Source: DATJLY01 sp035532935 (GTDB lineage: Bacteria; Pseudomonadota; Alphaproteobacteria; ATCC43930; CGMCC-115725). Taken from it: DNA of 64,000 bases. The position numbers and the translations under genes were made by a program. How positions within the stretch are numbered: position 1 is the first letter of the stretch; every line of letters begins with the position of its first letter. The stretch covers positions 73,081-137,080 of the forward strand of contig DATKQE010000090.1 in assembly GCA_035532935.1 (NCBI GenBank), written 5' to 3'. The notes under the pieces were generated by a model. It was not told where the DNA came from, made no database searches, and worked only from the letters and a program-made list of their open reading frames with translations. Positions 42,281-50,496 of this stretch are shown piece by piece.

Positions 42281-43525
42281 ATGGACACGCTCGACATCAA
42301 GTTCCGCGACCCCGCCGTCGAGGAGTTCGACACCCGCACGCTCCTCAAGAACGCCGAGCGCCAGGCGCGGCAGCGGCACTATGAGGACTTCCTCATCATC
42401 GACGTGGACGCCCACCACTACGAGAGCGAATCTTTCGACCAGATCGTCGATTACATCGAAGATCCGATCATTCGCCACAGCGCCAAGGCGAAGAAAGGAA
42501 TGGGCGCGGGCCGGCCGTCCATCACCAATACGCAGGTGGGCTACCAGGACGTGTCCGGGCGCGTTCCGCGCTATACCCAGCGCCGAAGCGAGAAGACCCC
42601 GCCCTCGCCCCACCGCGATGTGACGCTGACCAAGCGCTGGATGGACGCGATGGGCATCGACATGGTCTGCCTCTTCCCCACGCCGATGCTGCAATTGGGA
42701 CTCCATCCCCAGGTCGAGGTCGAGGTCGCGCTGTCACGTGCCTATAACCGCTGGCTCGTCGACACGATCCTCACATCCGAGCCGCGCTTCCGGTCGATGC
42801 TCTATCTGCCGTTCAACGACGCCGAGGCCTGCTACAAGATGGTCAAGGATTTCGGCGACAAGAAGGGCGTGGTCGGGTTCATGGTGACCGCGGCGCGCTA
42901 TAAGCCGGTGCACGACAACGCCTACATGAAGACTTATGCGCTGATGGAGGAGATGGGCCTGCCGCTGTCGTTCCACGCCGCCTACAACTGGGACGACCGC
43001 ACGCTCGGCAACACCAACCGCTTCATCACTGCGCATGCGCTGGGCTTCACCGTGTTCAACATGATCAACCTCGCCAATTGGGTGGTGAACGGGCTGCCGG
43101 AGCGCTTCCCCAAGCTGCGTGTGAGCTGGATCGAGAGCGGCCTCGCCTGGGTCCCGTTCATGATGCAGCGTTTCGACAACGAGTACATGATGCGCAGTTC
43201 GGAATGCCCGTCGCTCAAGACCAAGCCGAGCGACTACATGCGGCAGATGTACTACACGACCCAGCCGATGGAGATGGTCAACAACCGCAGCATGCTGCAG
43301 GAGACGTTCAAGATGATGAACGCCGAGACGCAACTGTGCTACGCCTCGGACTATCCGCACTGGGACATGGACCTGCCGAGTACGATCTACGACCTGCCGT
43401 TCCTCGATGAGAAGGCCAAGCGCAACATCTTGGGCGCCAACGCCCAGCGCTTCTTCGACATCAAGGAGCCGGCGTACTGCGACTGGAAGATCGCCGCCCG
43501 CGCCGCCAAGGCCGCGGCGCAGTAG
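42281..43525 (+). CDS. ACMSD-related amidohydrolase, plus arm of mirrored module
   Basis: A 414-residue paralogue of the protein at 39768-40997 and same family. The N-terminal metal motif is DVDAHHYE (residues 41-48) and the C-terminal catalytic segment SDYPHWD. The two share long blocks, for example NEYMMRSSE and DMDLPSTIYDLPFL, while the surface and the substrate-facing loop after PLSFHA (YNWDDRTLG against GFMWGGDRTME) differ, which suggests related but different substrates. It ends in an Ala/Lys-rich tail. It lies behind its own Rieske gene; AAGGA precedes the ATG. Confidence 0.85.
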   Translation: MDTLDIKFRDPAVEEFDTRTLLKNAERQARQRHYEDFLIIDVDAHHYESESFDQIVDYIEDPIIRHSAKAKKGMGAGRPSITNTQVGYQDVSGRVPRYTQRRSEKTPPSPHRDVTLTKRWMDAMGIDMVCLFPTPMLQLGLHPQVEVEVALSRAYNRWLVDTILTSEPRFRSMLYLPFNDAEACYKMVKDFGDKKGVVGFMVTAARYKPVHDNAYMKTYALMEEMGLPLSFHAAYNWDDRTLGNTNRFITAHALGFTVFNMINLANWVVNGLPERFPKLRVSWIESGLAWVPFMMQRFDNEYMMRSSECPSLKTKPSDYMRQMYYTTQPMEMVNNRSMLQETFKMMNAETQLCYASDYPHWDMDLPSTIYDLPFLDEKAKRNILGANAQRFFDIKEPAYCDWKIAARAAKAAAQ

Positions 43526-43538
43526 CGCCGCTTCGACC

Positions 43539-44531
43539 TCAGGCGATCGCGCGCCGCACCAAGCGCTCGAGGTTGCCGCGATAGATCGCGTTGCGGCCGC
43601 CGGCGCCGAGGTCGAGCGATTCCACGCCGTCGCGGGTCGCGGCGATCGGGCCGAACGGCGCGTCCGAGGCGAACACGACATTGCCGCCGCCGAAGAACTC
43701 GATGCCGCAGGCAAGGCCGTTGGCCTGGCCGAAGAGCGCGGTGTCGGCGTGGAACATGCGGAAATAGTCGATGAGCGGCCGCCGCAGCGACGCGAGCAAG
43801 CCGGTGCAATCCTCCTCCTTGGTGCGGCTGCCGAGGACCGCCATGCCGTCCTCGATGCGCGTGTCGAAGAACGGCACGCCGCCGCCCATGTGATGGGTGA
43901 TGATCTTGATGCCCGGGTGGCGGTCGAACAGCCCTGCGAGCACCAGCCGGCTCATCGCGAGGCAGGTCTCGTACGGCCAGCCGAACAGCCACCACAGCTC
44001 GAAGCGCGAGAATTTCTCGGCGGCGTAATCGGCGGTGTCGGCGGTGCGCGCCGGATGGAGCCAGATCGGCAGGTCGTATCGGGCCATCCGGTCGAAGATC
44101 GGCCGGAACTCCGCCGCATCGAGCGGGCGGCCGTTGATGTTGGTGAAAATCTGGACGCCCCAGGCGTCGAGCTTGTCGATGGCGCGCTCGAGCTCGGCCA
44201 TGGTCGCCTCGGGATCGTGCATCGGCAGCGCCGCGACGAAGCCGGGGAAACGGTCGGGGTGGCGGCGCACCAGAGCCGCCATCCCGTCATTGGCCGCGCG
44301 CGCGAGGTCCAGGGCCTCGGCCGGGCTGGCGATCGCCTCGAGCGGCGGATTGGGCAGCGACACGATCTGGCGGTAATCGCCGATCGCGTCCATGGTGCGG
44401 AAGCGCTGGTCGAGGTCGTGCAGCTCGCGCACCTGCATCAGCCGCTTGACGAGGCCGAATTTCGGCCCCTTCGCCTCCATCGCCGCGACCAGTTCGCGGG
44501 GCAGGATATGCGTGTAGGTATCGACGATCAT
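43539..44531 (-). CDS. ACMSD-like amidohydrolase family protein
   Basis: A 330-residue protein of the aminocarboxymuconate-semialdehyde decarboxylase / resorcylate decarboxylase group. Expected segments: MIVDTYTHILP (HxH changed to Tyr-Thr-His), PIWLHPAR with a metal His, ITHHMGGGVPFF, and FASDAPFG with the catalytic Asp. It is distant from the two module amidohydrolases and closer to classical ACMSD. The ATG at 44531 follows GGAG-like sequence; it converges on the plus-arm amidohydrolase with 13 bases between. Confidence 0.82.
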   Translation of the reverse strand: MIVDTYTHILPRELVAAMEAKGPKFGLVKRLMQVRELHDLDQRFRTMDAIGDYRQIVSLPNPPLEAIASPAEALDLARAANDGMAALVRRHPDRFPGFVAALPMHDPEATMAELERAIDKLDAWGVQIFTNINGRPLDAAEFRPIFDRMARYDLPIWLHPARTADTADYAAEKFSRFELWWLFGWPYETCLAMSRLVLAGLFDRHPGIKIITHHMGGGVPFFDTRIEDGMAVLGSRTKEEDCTGLLASLRRPLIDYFRMFHADTALFGQANGLACGIEFFGGGNVVFASDAPFGPIAATRDGVESLDLGAGGRNAIYRGNLERLVRRAIA

Positions 44532-44639
44532 GATCGCTCCTTGGCGTTTCCTTCGCTCCCCGCGCACGATGACAAGGCAGGGCGGCACCAATGTCAATCG
44601 CGGCACCGGCGGCGGACGAGGCTTGGCAGGGCGCGGCCG

Positions 44640-44659
44640 CCCGCCTACCTATAGGCGGG
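44640..44659. repeat. Perfect 8-base inverted repeat before the CPCC mini-protein
   Basis: CCCGCCTA (44640-44647) and TAGGCGGG (44652-44659) form a perfect hairpin with a 4-base loop, 21 bases before the ATG of the 67-residue protein. It could be an operator or a mRNA hairpin in the leader. Confidence 0.4.
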
Positions 44660-44680
44660 ACGAGGAGACGCGATCGCACC

Positions 44681-44884
44681 ATGACCGACGACAACGACCC
44701 GCAGGTCCATCCGCAGGTCCAGTTCGGCGACCAGTCGCTGCATCTGGCGTTCGAGCAACAGATCAAGGAGATGCTCGACCGCGCCGACCTCACCGAGGAG
44801 CAGCGGCAGCAGATTCTCATGGCGCTCCAATGTCCGTGCTGCGGCTCGGGCGGCGTATCCGTCACCGTCAAGCTGAAGAGCTGA
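44681..44884 (+). CDS. Small CPCC-motif protein
   Basis: A 67-residue acidic protein: disordered Gln/Asp-rich start, one helix (FEQQIKEMLDRADLTEEQRQ, in part) and a Cys-rich end CPCCGSGG followed by a short beta strand. Three cysteines in CPCC could bind a metal or act in thiol chemistry. The ATG at 44681 with upstream GAGGAG is preferred; the frame is open for 30 more codons upstream. It ends inside the 3' end of the convergent hydantoinase B gene (17-base overlap). Not recognised. Confidence 0.6.
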   Translation: MTDDNDPQVHPQVQFGDQSLHLAFEQQIKEMLDRADLTEEQRQQILMALQCPCCGSGGVSVTVKLKS

Positions 44885-46658
44885 GCGCGGCCGCCGTCGC
44901 CGTCGCGGCCGAGCGCAGCGCCGCGCGCAGGCGCTCGGTGGCGGCGCCATCGACCGCGAGCGTCGCGGGATCGAGCACCACGCCGTAAAGCTCGGCCGCC
45001 GCCTTGAGCGACACGTATCCTTCCTTCACGTCGTGCTGCACCGCCTCGGCCAGACGCTCCCACGGCGGCCCGTAGCCGCCGCCGCCGCCCGAGCGCAGGC
45101 GGAAGGCATCGCCCGTCTTCAACAGCGCGACCAGCACCTTGGCGTTGGGGAAATCCTCCTTCCACGCGCCGTCGAGGCGAAGCGCGACCGCGTTGCCGGT
45201 CGCCTCGCCGCCGCCATCGAGTCCCCACGGCTTGCAATGGGCGCGCTCGATCTGGCTGCCGAAGGTGATGGCGCTGCGCGCACGCACGACGCGCTCGACG
45301 CCGAGCCCGCCGCGATGGCGCCCGGCGCCGCAGGAATCGGGGATCAGGGCATAGCGCTCGACCACCACGGGAAACTTCTGCTCGACCTGCTCGTTGGGGC
45401 TGTTGTGGGTGTCGCCGTCATTGATGCAGACCGTGCCGGAAACGCCGTCCTCGTTGCGCTTGGCGCCCCAGCCGCCGCCCAGGGGGCCGAAATTGCCGAT
45501 GAAGAACTCGTTGCCGCGCGGGTTGATGCCATAGAACGAGGCCGCCAGCAGGTCGGCGTGGTGGCCGGCGATGACGCGGTCGGGAATGGCCGGGGTCAAG
45601 GCCTTGAACACGGTATCGACGATGGTCATGGGAAAGGTCATCCACCAGCGCATCGGCGCGGGGCGCACGGCGCTCACGATCCGGCCCGGCGGCACGATCG
45701 TCCTGAGGCTGCGGAACGAGCCGTCATTGATCGGATAGTCGGTCGGCGAGGTGATGCATTTATACGCGACCTGGGCGCAGGCATAGCCGGTGGTGATGCC
45801 CGAATTGTAGAAGCCGCGCACCTGGCGCGAGACCTCGGTCAAGTCCACCGTCATCTCGTCGTCGCGCACCGTCACGCGGACGCGGATCGGCACGCGCTTG
45901 CCGACATCGACGCCGTCGTCGTCCATGTAGGATTCCGCTTCATAGACGCCGTCGGGGATGGTGCGCGTGCGCGCCCGCGCCGAGACCTCGCAATGGTCCA
46001 TGATCGAGGCGATGGCATCGAGCACCGGCTCGCGCCCGTAGCGGTCGAGCAATTGCAGGAAACGGCGCTCGCCGGTCTTGACCGCCGTCACCTGGGCGCG
46101 CAGATCGCCCATCGCCCGGCTCGGCATGCGCACGTTCATGCGGATGAAATCGACCACGTCCTGGTTGACCTTGCCTTCCTTGTGCAGCTTGAGGAACGGG
46201 ATTTGCAGCCCCTCGGAATAGATGTCGGTGGTCATGCCGCCGAGCGTGCCGCCGATGTCGATCCAGTGCGCCATGCAGCACGAGAACCCGGCCAGCACGC
46301 CCTTGTGGAAGATCGGCAGCGTCAGGGTGACGTGATAGAGATGGCTGCCGGTGGTGTAGGCGTCGTTGGTGACGAGAATGTCGCCGGGACGGATGTCGGC
46401 GCCGAAATGCTTGAGCTCGGCCTTGATCGTCTCGGCCATGCCGCGGATGAACATCGGCAGGCCGATGCCGATCGACACGGTCTCGCCGGCGGCGGTGAAC
46501 AACCCGGTGGTGAAGTCGAGCGCCTCGTAGATGATCATGTTGTAGGCGGTGCGCATCAGGTTGGTCTTCATCTCCTCGGTCACGGCGATGACGCCGTTGC
46601 GCACGATCTCGGTGACGACCGGGTCCGCCTTGCGGGTCTGCGCCTCGGTGGGTGCCAT
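44868..46658 (-). CDS. hyuB: Hydantoinase/oxoprolinase B subunit (HyuB)
   Basis: A 596-residue HyuB-family protein. The N-terminal ADPVVTEIVRNGVIAVTEEM, the block DILVTNDAYTTGSHLYHVT and the C-terminal GGGGGYGPPWERLAEAVQHD are hallmark segments. With HyuA it forms ATP-dependent hydantoinases, 5-oxoprolinases or acetone-type carboxylases; which one cannot be told from sequence by eye. It is co-directional with hyuA but 536 bases away, with the remnant of another hyuB in between and a probable promoter of its own (46921-46948). Confidence 0.9.
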   Translation of the reverse strand: MAPTEAQTRKADPVVTEIVRNGVIAVTEEMKTNLMRTAYNMIIYEALDFTTGLFTAAGETVSIGIGLPMFIRGMAETIKAELKHFGADIRPGDILVTNDAYTTGSHLYHVTLTLPIFHKGVLAGFSCCMAHWIDIGGTLGGMTTDIYSEGLQIPFLKLHKEGKVNQDVVDFIRMNVRMPSRAMGDLRAQVTAVKTGERRFLQLLDRYGREPVLDAIASIMDHCEVSARARTRTIPDGVYEAESYMDDDGVDVGKRVPIRVRVTVRDDEMTVDLTEVSRQVRGFYNSGITTGYACAQVAYKCITSPTDYPINDGSFRSLRTIVPPGRIVSAVRPAPMRWWMTFPMTIVDTVFKALTPAIPDRVIAGHHADLLAASFYGINPRGNEFFIGNFGPLGGGWGAKRNEDGVSGTVCINDGDTHNSPNEQVEQKFPVVVERYALIPDSCGAGRHRGGLGVERVVRARSAITFGSQIERAHCKPWGLDGGGEATGNAVALRLDGAWKEDFPNAKVLVALLKTGDAFRLRSGGGGGYGPPWERLAEAVQHDVKEGYVSLKAAAELYGVVLDPATLAVDGAATERLRAALRSAATATAAALSSSA

Positions 46659-47108
46659 CAGCCCTGCCCCCTGTTCGCGCCGCCGCGCGCGCAATGCGTA
46701 GGAATGTAGATCGCGCGCCGAATCCGCTGCCCGCTTTTTGGACCAAGCATTTGATTATCCGTGATAATGTTCATATCGTTCCAGGCTCGCCAGCCGCGTT
46801 CAATCGCCTTTCCGCCACAAAAGATCACTTTCGCAAGCTGGCGACGGGGTGGCACGGCAGCGGCGAGGGGCGAATGAGGAACGGCGCGGGACATGGCAAG
46901 GGCTCCAGGCATTGTACGCTAATGTATCCAAAATACGTTCAAATTCAAGCGCGTCGCGCATGCGTGCAGTATAGCCGGACGAGGCACGTGATGGCCAACC
47001 GCGCGCCGCCATTCCCGATCGACCGTCGGAAGTGTGCAGAAAGAATGATGCACCAAAGCCAAGCCGCGCAATTCGTTCGGACATTTCCGTACGAAACACC
47101 CGTGCAGA
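46659..47108. other. 450-base stretch without a gene, upstream of hyuB
   Basis: It holds no recognisable protein or RNA gene. It is less GC-rich than its surroundings around 46900-46950, where TTGAAT (46943-46948) and TACATT (46921-46926) on the minus strand, 16 bases apart, form a plausible promoter for hyuB. Short open frames on both strands have no protein-like sequence. Together with the hyuB remnant it looks like decayed coding DNA. Confidence 0.5.
46921..46948 (-). promoter_or_regulatory. Possible promoter of hyuB
   Basis: Minus-strand TTGAAT and TACATT with a 16-base spacer, in a local AT-rich patch; a second TACAAT lies just downstream (46911-46916). The leader to hyuB would be about 255 bases. 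Confidence 0.35.
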
Positions 47109-47189
47109 TCACTGCCGCCGCGCGCCGATGCACACGATCTCGGTGACGAACGGATCCGCCTTGCGGCGATAATCTGCGCCGTGTGCCAT
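47109..47189 (-). pseudogene. Remnant of the 5' end of a second hyuB
   Basis: Five bases after the hyuA stop an ATG opens a 26-codon frame beginning MAHGADYRRKADPFVTEIVCIG and then a stop (quoted: RKADPFVTEIV). It lines up with MAPTEAQTRKADPVVTEIVRNG of the intact hyuB, at both protein and DNA level (GATCTCGGTGACGA and TCCGCCTTGCGG shared). After about 22 codons homology ends. This is what remains of a hyuB that directly followed hyuA. Confidence 0.75.
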
Positions 47190-47194
47190 CGCTC

Positions 47195-49276
47195 TTATCG
47201 CCTGCCCCGCACCGCGATGACGAGATTGCCGTAGGCGTCGACGACGAGCCGGTCGCCCGGATGCACCACGGTGGTCGAGGCGTGCTCCTCGATCAGCGCC
47301 GGCCCGGCGATGCGGTTACCGGCCGCGAGCCCCGCGCGCGCATAGGTCGGGGTGTCGAGATAGCCCCCCTCCTCGCCGAAATGGACGGTGCGCCGGCCGG
47401 TGAACGCGGCCTTGCGCGGCGCGCGGCCGCCGGCCTCGATCTTCTCCTGCGGCGGCTTGCGCATGACGCCGGTGACAGTGCTCCTGAGGCTGACGATCTC
47501 GGCCCGCTCCTCGGGCGCGCAGGTGCCATAGCGGAATTCGTGCTGGGCGTCGAAATGGCGCTTGATCGCCTCGCGGTCGCGCGCGGCGAAGACCTCGAGC
47601 GGCAGATCGACGCTGACCGCGTGCTCCTGGCCGACATAGCGCATGTCGGCGGCGCGCTTGACCGTCACCGCTTCCGGCCGCACCGACGTGCCGGCGACGG
47701 CGTGGCGGCCCTCGTCCTCGAGCGCGGCATAGAGGCGCTCGAGCTCGGCGAAATCGGCGTCGTCGAGCCGCGTGAACCAGGTCCGCACATAGTCATAGCG
47801 CAGATCGGAGAACAGCATGCCGAATGCCGAGAACACGCCGGGCGCGTTCGGCACGATGACCTTGCTCATGCCCAGCTCGCGCGCGACCTGGACCGCATGC
47901 AGCGGCCCCGCGCCGCCATAGGCGACGAGCGCGAAATCGCCGACATCGAGGCCGCGCTCGGTGGTGACGCCCTTCACCGCATAGGACATGGCGGTGGCGG
48001 CGACGCGCAGGATGCCGTCGGCCGCCGCGGTCACGTCCATGCCGAGCGGCTCCGCCACATGCGCGGCGAGCGCGCGCTTCGCCGCCTCGATATCGAGCCG
48101 CATCTCGCCGCCGAGGAAGCGGTCGGCGCCGAGGCGGCCGAGCACCAGATTGGCATCGGTGACGGTGGGCGCGGTGCCGCCGAGGCCATAGCAGGCGGGA
48201 CCCGGCTGCGCCCCGGCGCTGTGCGGCCCGACGCGCAGCATGTCGTCCTCGACGCGGGCGATCGAGCCGCCGCCGGTGCCGACCTCGAAGATGTCCATCA
48301 TCGCGATCTGAATCGGCAGCGCCTTCTCGTAGCCGCCGATCAGCGCCGAGCCGGTGACGAGCGGCTCGCCCTTGTAGATGACGCCGGCCTTGGCCGTGGT
48401 GCCGCCCATGTCGAAGGCGATCGCGCTCTCGAGCCCCAGCGTCCGGCACAGCGTGCGGGTGCCGATGACGCCCGCCGCCGGCCCCGATTCCAGCATGCGC
48501 ACGCAATAGGCGCGGGCCTGGTCGGCCTCGTAGAGACCGCCCGTCGACTGCACCACCAGGAACGAGCCGTCGAAGCCCGAGCGGCGCAGATGGTCGTCGA
48601 TCTCGCCGATATAGCTCTTCACCTTGGGCCCGATATAGGCGTTCGCCACCACCGTCGAGCAGCGCTCGAACTCGCGGTATTCCTGGCTCAGCTCGTGCGA
48701 GGCCGAAACGAAGAGCTGCGGATGGCGCGCTTCGAGGATGGCTTTGGCCCGCGCCTCGTGATCGGCATTGCGATAGCAATGCAGGAAAAGGATGCCGGCG
48801 GCCTCGACGCCGAGCCGCGCCAGCTCGTCGCCCAGAAGCTCGATCTCGCGCTCGTCGAGCGGGCGTTCGACGTCGCCGTCGGCGAGCACGCGCTCCTTCA
48901 CCTCGAAGCGCAGCGCCCGCTCCACCAGCGGCACGTGCTTCTGGAAGAAGAGATTATAGGAATCCGGCCGGTTGATGCGGCCGATCTCGTAGACGTCGCG
49001 GAAGCCCTCGGTGATGAGCAGCGCCGTCTTGGCGCCGGTGCGCTCGAGGATGGTGTTGATGGCGATGGTCGAGCCGTGCAGGAACAACCCGACGGCGCCG
49101 TAGCCGGTCTCCGCCTTGGCGACGCCGGCATTGATGCCTTCGACCAGATGGGCGGGCGTCGACAGCGCCTTGCCGAACGAGAGCTTTCCCGTCGCCTCGT
49201 CGAAGACGGCGATATCGGTGAAGGTGCCGCCGATATCGGCGGCGAGGCGAAGACCGGCGGCGGTGTCAAGCGGCAA
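47195..49276 (-). CDS. hyuA: Hydantoinase/oxoprolinase A subunit (HyuA)
   Basis: A 693-residue ATPase-fold (ASKHA) subunit. It begins LRLAADIGGTFTDIAVFDEA (phosphate-1 loop), has HGSTIAINTILERTGAKTALL, the DMGGTTAKAGV phosphate-2 loop and GTGGGSIARVEDDMLRVGP. The start codon is TTG at 49276 behind AGGGA; no ATG is available. It pairs functionally with HyuB in ATP-dependent hydrolysis of cyclic amides or related chemistry. Length is normal for the family. Confidence 0.9.
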   Translation of the reverse strand: MPLDTAAGLRLAADIGGTFTDIAVFDEATGKLSFGKALSTPAHLVEGINAGVAKAETGYGAVGLFLHGSTIAINTILERTGAKTALLITEGFRDVYEIGRINRPDSYNLFFQKHVPLVERALRFEVKERVLADGDVERPLDEREIELLGDELARLGVEAAGILFLHCYRNADHEARAKAILEARHPQLFVSASHELSQEYREFERCSTVVANAYIGPKVKSYIGEIDDHLRRSGFDGSFLVVQSTGGLYEADQARAYCVRMLESGPAAGVIGTRTLCRTLGLESAIAFDMGGTTAKAGVIYKGEPLVTGSALIGGYEKALPIQIAMMDIFEVGTGGGSIARVEDDMLRVGPHSAGAQPGPACYGLGGTAPTVTDANLVLGRLGADRFLGGEMRLDIEAAKRALAAHVAEPLGMDVTAAADGILRVAATAMSYAVKGVTTERGLDVGDFALVAYGGAGPLHAVQVARELGMSKVIVPNAPGVFSAFGMLFSDLRYDYVRTWFTRLDDADFAELERLYAALEDEGRHAVAGTSVRPEAVTVKRAADMRYVGQEHAVSVDLPLEVFAARDREAIKRHFDAQHEFRYGTCAPEERAEIVSLRSTVTGVMRKPPQEKIEAGGRAPRKAAFTGRRTVHFGEEGGYLDTPTYARAGLAAGNRIAGPALIEEHASTTVVHPGDRLVVDAYGNLVIAVRGRR

Positions 49277-49339
49277 TGCGGGCGTCCCTTCAAAAGGCGG
49301 CGGTCACTATGCAGACGGCGCCGCCATTTGCAAGACGCC

Positions 49340-50443
49340 CTACCGCGGCATCGCGAGGCAGTGCTCGACCGGAAGATGGAGCCGCACCGGTGCGCCGCGG
49401 CCGGGCGCATGGGCGGGGTGGAGTTGCAGCCGAAGCGGCGTGGCGCCGACCATGACCGTGCAGTCGAGCAGGTTGCCGACATAGACCACGGCCTCGACCC
49501 GTCCCGCGAATTGGTTCGCTTCGCCGTGGGCGGCATCGCCGACAAGGGCGACGTTCTCGGGCCGCACCGCGACGGTCAGCGCGTCACCGATAAGCGTGCC
49601 CGCCTCGACCCGGCAGTGCAGCGCGCCGAGCGCGGTCTCGATGGTCGCGAGCGGATGCTCGCCGGCATCGTCGAGCGACGCCACCCGCCCCTCGAGGAAA
49701 TTGGTGCGGCCGATGAAATCGGCGACGAAGGCCGCCGCCGGATGGTTGTAGATCGCCGCCGGCGATCCCTCCTGCACGATGATGCCGTCGTTCATCACCG
49801 CGATCACGTCGGACATGGTGAGCGCCTCGATCTGCTCGTGCGTGACGAACAGCGTGGTGACGCCGAGGCGGTCGACGACCTGGCGGATCTCGAGCCGCAT
49901 TTCCTCGCGCAGCTTGGCGTCGAGATTGCTGAGCGGCTCGTCGAGCAGCAGAACGCGCGGCTCCGACACGAGCGCCCGGGCGAGCGCCAGGCGCTGCTGC
50001 TGGCCGCCCGAAAGAAAGGGCGCCGGCCGTTCCTCGAGGCCGTCGAGGTGGACGAGCGCCAGCACCGCCCGCACCCGCTCGCGGATCGCGGCGCGCGCGG
50101 GACGCGGGCGCATGTGCCGCAAGGGAAAGGCGACATTGTCGAAGACCGTCATGTGCGGCCAGATGGCGTAGGACTGGAACACCATGCCGATCTGGCGTTT
50201 GTGCGGCGGAACCCAGATGCCGCGCGCCGCCGAGAACACGACGGCATCGCCGATGCGGATCTCGCCGCCATCGGGACGCTCGAGCCCGGCGACGCAGCGC
50301 AGCATCGTGGTCTTGCCGCAGCCCGAGGGACCGAGGAGCGTATAGAATTGCCCCTGCTGTACCTCGAGCGATACGCCGCGCACCGCCGGATGCTCGCCAT
50401 GGCCGGTACGGTAGGTCATGGTCAAGTCGCTGATCGCGATCAT
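49340..50443 (-). CDS. ABC transporter ATPase, FbpC/PotA type
   Basis: A 367-residue ATPase with Walker A (GPSGCGKTT), Q-loop region MVFQSYAIWPHMTVFDNVAF, signature LSGGQQQRLALARAL, Walker B VLLLDEP, H-loop VTHEQ, and a C-terminal TOBE domain (about 285-365). The WVPPHKRQIGMVFQSYAIWPH block is usual in ferric-iron, putrescine and thiosulfate-type importers. No permease or binding protein gene of that type is next to it, so it either serves a distant transporter or is left over. Start ATG at 50443; 63 bases before hyuA. Confidence 0.88.
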   Translation of the reverse strand: MIAISDLTMTYRTGHGEHPAVRGVSLEVQQGQFYTLLGPSGCGKTTMLRCVAGLERPDGGEIRIGDAVVFSAARGIWVPPHKRQIGMVFQSYAIWPHMTVFDNVAFPLRHMRPRPARAAIRERVRAVLALVHLDGLEERPAPFLSGGQQQRLALARALVSEPRVLLLDEPLSNLDAKLREEMRLEIRQVVDRLGVTTLFVTHEQIEALTMSDVIAVMNDGIIVQEGSPAAIYNHPAAAFVADFIGRTNFLEGRVASLDDAGEHPLATIETALGALHCRVEAGTLIGDALTVAVRPENVALVGDAAHGEANQFAGRVEAVVYVGNLLDCTVMVGATPLRLQLHPAHAPGRGAPVRLHLPVEHCLAMPR

Positions 50444-50496
50444 GGCCGAAGCTCTATCACAGAGACCGCCGCGGGGAAACGCGTCCTTGCCGCACC

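Noticed and set aside
46658..46912. 84-codon minus-strand frame upstream of hyuB
   Set aside because: No ribosome site, no protein-like sequence, lies in the presumed hyuB leader.
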